DNA of 16,820 nucleotides from JBBRTJ01 sp038244535 (GTDB lineage: Bacteria > Actinomycetota > Acidimicrobiia > Acidimicrobiales > Ilumatobacteraceae). How positions within the stretch are numbered: position 1 is the first letter of the stretch; every line of letters starts with the position of its first letter. The position numbers and the translations under genes are program-made. The notes under the pieces were generated by a model. It had not been told where the DNA came from and ran no database searches. It saw only the letters and a program-made list of their open reading frames with translations. The stretch spans positions 1 through 16,820 of the forward strand of contig JBBRTJ010000078.1 of the NCBI GenBank assembly GCA_038244535.1, given 5' to 3'. This document shows positions 14,327-16,820 of this stretch, one piece after another.

Positions 14327-15274
14327 TCAGCTCCCGGCTGCAGCGGCCACGACCCGGTCGGCGAGGGCGCCGAGGACCACCGGATCGTCGTTGACGCACG
14401 GCGTGCGGGCGAAGGCGAGGCCGAGCCGCTCGGCGTGGTGGGCTGCCTCGATGTCGAGGTCGTAGAGCACCTCGAGGTGGTCGGCTACGAACCCGGCGGC
14501 ACACACGAGCACGCCCGTCGAGCGCTCGGCGGCGGCGAGGTCGGTGATGACGGCGAGGATGTCCGGGCCGAGCCACGGTTCGGGGGTGCGCCCCGCGCTC
14601 TGCCACGCGATGCCCCAGCCGGACCACTCGGCCAAGCCGACCCGGCCGGCCACGGCGGCCGCGGTGGCGCGGAGCTGGTCGGGGTAGGGATCGCCGCTGG
14701 CCAGGATGCGTTCGGGCAGCGAGTGGGCGGTGAACAGCACCTTGGTGCCCTCGGGCAGGCCCGCCAACCCGGCCCGCACTCCGGCGCCCAGGAAGTCGAG
14801 GTAGGCGGGCTCGAGGTGCCAGCTCTCGATGCCGGCGATCTCGACGCCGACGGCGGCCCCCGCCGCCCGGGCCCGATCGAGGTACTGGCCGATGCTGAAC
14901 GCGCTGTAGTGCGGGGCCAGGACCAAGCCCACGGCCCGGCGCAAGCCCCGCTCGGCCACCGCGTTTACGGCCGTCTCGATCTTGGGCTCGGCGTGCTTCA
15001 GCCCGAGCACCACCTCGAACCGGTCGGGCGCCCGCTGGTCGAGTGCGGTCTGCAGGGCGACGCGCTGCGCCTCGGTGCGCTCGGCCAGGGGCGAGATGCC
15101 GCCGATGGCGTCATAGCGGCGAACGAGGTCAGCCAGCAGCTCAGGGGTGGGTGGCCGACCCCGGCGGATGTCGGTGTAGTACGGCTCGATCTCGGCCGGC
15201 GTACGGGGCGTGCCGTAGGCCATGAGGATGACGGCGATGCGCTCGTCGTGGTTGCGGGTCCGCTCGGTGCTCAT
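14327..15274 (-). CDS. hemH: Ferrochelatase (coproporphyrin ferrochelatase type)
   Basis: Inserts iron into the porphyrin, probably coproporphyrin III (then called CpfC), judging by the company of hemE and hemY in a Gram-positive-type cluster. I start it at ATG 15274, overlapping the hemE stop as ATGA; the frame extends to 15448 but those residues are a shadow of hemE. It has 315 residues, the size of Bacillus CpfC. Active-site His184 lies in FTAHSLPER (181-189) and Glu268 in ADHLEVLYDL (264-273), matching Bacillus His183 and Glu264. Other family marks are YDAIGGISPL (54-63), LKHAEPKIE (92-100) and QSAGRTPEPWLGPD (225-238). There are only two Cys (258 and 293), so a four-Cys [2Fe-2S] site, as reported for some actinobacterial enzymes, looks impossible. 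Confidence 0.95.
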   Translation of the reverse strand: MSTERTRNHDERIAVILMAYGTPRTPAEIEPYYTDIRRGRPPTPELLADLVRRYDAIGGISPLAERTEAQRVALQTALDQRAPDRFEVVLGLKHAEPKIETAVNAVAERGLRRAVGLVLAPHYSAFSIGQYLDRARAAGAAVGVEIAGIESWHLEPAYLDFLGAGVRAGLAGLPEGTKVLFTAHSLPERILASGDPYPDQLRATAAAVAGRVGLAEWSGWGIAWQSAGRTPEPWLGPDILAVITDLAAAERSTGVLVCAAGFVADHLEVLYDLDIEAAHHAERLGLAFARTPCVNDDPVVLGALADRVVAAAAGS

Positions 15275-16320
15275 GACGGTCGGCTCGGCGGGGTGGCGTG
15301 GACCCGCTCGGTGATCCGTTCGAGGATCGACGGGTCGGTCTCTGGCAGCACGCCGTGGCCGAGGTTGAACACGTGACCGGGCTCGGGGCCGGCGGCGGCG
15401 ATCACGGCGTCGACCTGGGTGGCCACGACGTCCCACGGGCAGAGGCACACCGCCGGGTCGAGGTTGCCCTGTACGGCCCGGTTCGGTCCGACGCGGCGCC
15501 GGGCCTCGGTCAGCGGCACACGCCAGTCGACCCCCACCATCTCGGCGCCTGCGGCGGCCATGAGCGACAGCAGCTCACCGGTGTCGACCCCGAAGTGGAT
15601 GCGGGGGACCAGCGGCTCGTGGGCGGCGACGGCGGCGAGGACCTTGGTCGAGTGCGGGAGCACGTAGCGCTCGTAGTCAGGGGCCGACAGCGCGCCGGCC
15701 CACGAGTCGAAGAGCTGGATGGCCTGAGCACCGGCGTCGATCTGGGAGACGAGCGACGCGATGGCCAGGTCGGCCAGGCGATCCATCAGCTCGTTCCAGA
15801 GGGGTTCGTCGCCGTACATGAGGGCTTTGGTGTGGGCGTAGGTCCGCGACGGCCGCCCTTCGATCAGGTAGCTGGCCACCGTGAACGGCGCGCCTGCGAA
15901 CCCGATGAGCGGCGCAGTCAGCTCCCTCGCCAGGATGCGCACGGTCTCGATCACGTAGGGCGTGTCGAGCTCGGGCTCGAGGGGACGGAGTCGGTCGAGA
16001 TCGGACCGTGACCGGAACGGCTCGGCCACCACGGGTCCGGTGCCCGGAGCGACGTCGACCCCGAAGCCGATGGCGTGCACCGGCACGACGATGTCGGAGT
16101 AGAGGATCGCCGCGTCGACGCCGTAGCGGCTCACGGGCTGGAGCGTCAGCTGTGCGGCCAGGTCGGGTTGCTTGATGGCCTGCAGGATGCTGCCGTCGCC
16201 GCGGAGGGCCTTGTACTCGGGCAGCGAGCGTCCTGCCTGGCGCATGAACCACACCGGCCGGCGGGTCACCGGTTCCCGGCGGCAGGCAGCAAGGAACGGT
16301 GCATCGAGGGGGGCGGTCAT
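15271..16320 (-). CDS. hemE: Uroporphyrinogen decarboxylase
   Basis: Removes four carboxyl groups from uroporphyrinogen III to give coproporphyrinogen III, the step before hemY and hemH in this operon. It has 349 residues, the usual length. The first signature PVWFMRQAGR is at 22-31, with Arg27 and Arg31 matching human Arg37 and Arg41. Asp76 (LYSDIVVP) matches Asp86, Tyr151 (ASYLIEG) matches Tyr164, and His322 (NLGHGVLP) matches His339. The second signature is GFAGAPFTVASYL (140-152). ATG 16320 has no ribosome site, but a TAGCGT box lies 9 nt before it, so the operon message may be leaderless. It is the first gene of the five-gene run to lnt and is divergent from the VapC remnant. Confidence 0.97.
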   Translation of the reverse strand: MTAPLDAPFLAACRREPVTRRPVWFMRQAGRSLPEYKALRGDGSILQAIKQPDLAAQLTLQPVSRYGVDAAILYSDIVVPVHAIGFGVDVAPGTGPVVAEPFRSRSDLDRLRPLEPELDTPYVIETVRILARELTAPLIGFAGAPFTVASYLIEGRPSRTYAHTKALMYGDEPLWNELMDRLADLAIASLVSQIDAGAQAIQLFDSWAGALSAPDYERYVLPHSTKVLAAVAAHEPLVPRIHFGVDTGELLSLMAAAGAEMVGVDWRVPLTEARRRVGPNRAVQGNLDPAVCLCPWDVVATQVDAVIAAAGPEPGHVFNLGHGVLPETDPSILERITERVHATPPSRPS

Positions 16321-16329
16321 GGCGGGCTG

Positions 16330-16335
16330 ACGCTA
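16330..16335 (-). promoter_or_regulatory. Candidate -10 box of the hemE operon (leaderless type)
   Basis: TAGCGT (TANNNT) on the minus strand ends 9 nt before ATG 16320. No -35 match is seen at the expected distance. It is the likely promoter of the hemE-hemH-hemY-sortase-lnt run. Confidence 0.4.
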
Positions 16336-16387
16336 CCCAACCAGTGGCCGCCGCCCCGAGGCGGGCTGGCCGTGCTGGCCCGTGGTG

Positions 16388-16420
16388 GCTCCGGACGTGC
16401 TCCGGACGTGCTTCGGACAT
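16388..16420. repeat. Three 11-bp tandem units between hemE and the VapC remnant
   Basis: GCTCCGGACGT occurs at 16388-16398 and again at 16399-16409. The third copy at 16410-16420 has two changes (GCTTCGGACAT). A period of 11 bp is near one DNA helical turn, so bound proteins would line up on one face. It lies about 50-85 bp upstream of the hemE -10 box. It may be a regulator site or a small replication-slippage product. Confidence 0.6.
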
Positions 16421-16430
16421 CGATCGCATC

Positions 16431-16643
16431 ATGAGCATCTCCATCACCGGCCATCGGCGCCACGACATCTGGTCCGACGACCAGCCGTTCACGAAGGCCG
16501 CGCTCCGCGGCGTCGTCGGCCATCGCCAGGTCACCGACGCCTACATCGCCCACCTCGCTCGCAGCCGCGGCGGTCGCGTCGTCACCCTCGACCGAGGCCT
16601 GGCCGAGCTGCATCCCGACGTCACCGACCTCCTCGAACCCTGA
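16431..16643 (+). pseudogene. 5'-truncated VapC-family (PIN domain) toxin remnant
   Basis: The 70 residues from ATG 16431 match only the C-terminal half of VapC ribonuclease toxins: HRRHDIWSDD, then GHRQVTDAYIAHLARSRGG with the late acidic Asp of the PIN site, then VTLDRGLAELHPDV. The N-terminal half, which should bring the first Asp and Glu of the metal site, is missing, and the 110 bp before it, shared with the hemE promoter, cannot hold it. No VapB antitoxin gene is next to it. No clear promoter or ribosome site is seen. It is most likely a dead fragment, though a short peptide could still be made. Its stop codon is the first three bases of the 92-bp repeat array, and its last 15 coding bases resemble the end of the repeat unit. 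Confidence 0.7.
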
Positions 16644-16675
16644 CGTCGTGGCGCACTCGTGGGGCCGTCGGGCGA

Positions 16676-16719
16676 ACTGGGGCTGTCAGCGGCCAGAGCT
16701 GGCCGGATCCAGCCCCAGT
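16676..16719. repeat. Two-level hairpin in repeat copy 1
   Basis: Outer arms ACTGGGGCTG (16676-16685) and CAGCCCCAGT (16710-16719) pair perfectly over 10 bp. Inner arms CGGCCAG (16690-16696) and CTGGCCG (16699-16705) pair over 7 bp around AG. The two stems are separated by a symmetric 4 x 4 unpaired loop (TCAG / GATC). No T-run follows, so it is not a classical terminator. Confidence 0.75.
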
Positions 16720-16767
16720 CCTCCTCGATCGCTGACGTCGTGGCGCACTGATGGGGCCGTCGGGCGA

Positions 16768-16811
16768 ACTGGGGCTGTCAGCGGCCAGAGCTGGCCGGAT
16801 CCAGCCCCAGT
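16768..16811. repeat. Two-level hairpin in repeat copy 2
   Basis: Identical in sequence to the hairpin of copy 1, 92 bp further on: outer arms 16768-16777 and 16802-16811, inner arms 16782-16788 and 16791-16797. Neither copy has changed a paired base; the only differences between copies lie outside the stem. Confidence 0.75.
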
Positions 16812-16820
16812 CCTCCTCGA

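Larger units (their letters stand above)
16641..16820. repeat. 92-bp tandem direct repeat, two copies, running to the window edge
   Basis: Copy 1 is 16641-16732 and copy 2 starts at 16733 and is cut by the window end after 88 bases. Over those 88 bases they differ at only two adjacent positions (16658-16659 CG versus 16750-16751 GA). The 15 bases before copy 1 (16626-16640) match the last 15 of the unit at 12 positions, so the repeat starts inside the end of the VapC remnant. The final bases of the window match the same point in copy 1, so more copies may follow. I see no convincing gene in this 177-bp stretch. Confidence 0.92.

Noticed and set aside
13589..15376. Open plus-strand frame of 595 codons opposite hemY and hemH
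   Set aside because: Antisense shadow of two firmly identified heme genes, with no motif of its own.
16676..16719. Intrinsic transcription terminator
   Set aside because: The hairpin is strong, but no T-run follows on either strand, and it repeats unchanged in the next unit.
16641..16732. Integron attC site
   Set aside because: I find no paired RYYYAAC/GTTRRRY core sites flanking the hairpin and no integrase in the window.
16641..16820. CRISPR array
   Set aside because: The units are 92 bp, directly adjacent, with no unique spacers between them and no cas gene nearby.

Overview
This is a dense, high-GC stretch of bacterial chromosome, about 70% G+C by eye. It carries sixteen intact or edge-cut protein genes, one gene remnant and almost no spare DNA. 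I infer an actinobacterium, possibly of the Acidimicrobiia type. The reasons are the GC content, frequent GTG starts, chains of 4-nt stop/start overlaps, Thr-rich linkers behind lipoprotein signals, a Dtd/GT4/crotonase style typical of actinobacteria, and heme genes in the order hemE-hemH-hemY. I saw no tRNA, rRNA, CRISPR array, transposase or phage gene.

Layout. (1) 1-1817, plus strand: the rod-shape actin MreB, cut by the left edge, then a crotonase-family enzyme. (2) 1821-3799, minus strand: tesB (acyl-CoA thioesterase II) followed with a 4-nt overlap by a lipid-anchored glucose/sorbosone dehydrogenase-type beta-propeller. (3) 3857-5591, plus strand, divergent from tesB: a GtrA-like membrane protein, a nitroreductase and a class I methyltransferase, joined by two 4-nt overlaps. 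(4) 5618-10327, minus strand: aldose 1-epimerase, GT4 glycosyltransferase, methyltransferase, an alpha/alpha-toroid protein and a Thr-linker lipoprotein. This looks like a small glycan or glycolipid locus. (5) 10363-10812, plus strand: dtd. (6) 10772-16320, minus strand: one tight run hemE > hemH > hemY > sortase > lnt. The first three make and metallate the porphyrin, and the last two handle surface proteins. (7) 16321-16820: a divergent intergenic region with three 11-bp tandem units, a 5'-truncated VapC (PIN) toxin remnant, and two copies of a 92-bp tandem repeat, each able to fold into a two-level hairpin.

The most notable signals are these. The Lnt homologue has Ser356 where the catalytic Cys should be, while its Glu and Lys partners are kept. 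The sortase upstream of it has a full catalytic triad but carries a lipobox, so it may be a lipid-anchored sortase. The right-edge repeat array begins exactly at the stop codon of the VapC remnant. At least five transcription-unit heads have a TANNNT box 6-9 nt before the start codon, which suggests leaderless transcription, whereas downstream genes rely on overlaps or internal Shine-Dalgarno sites.
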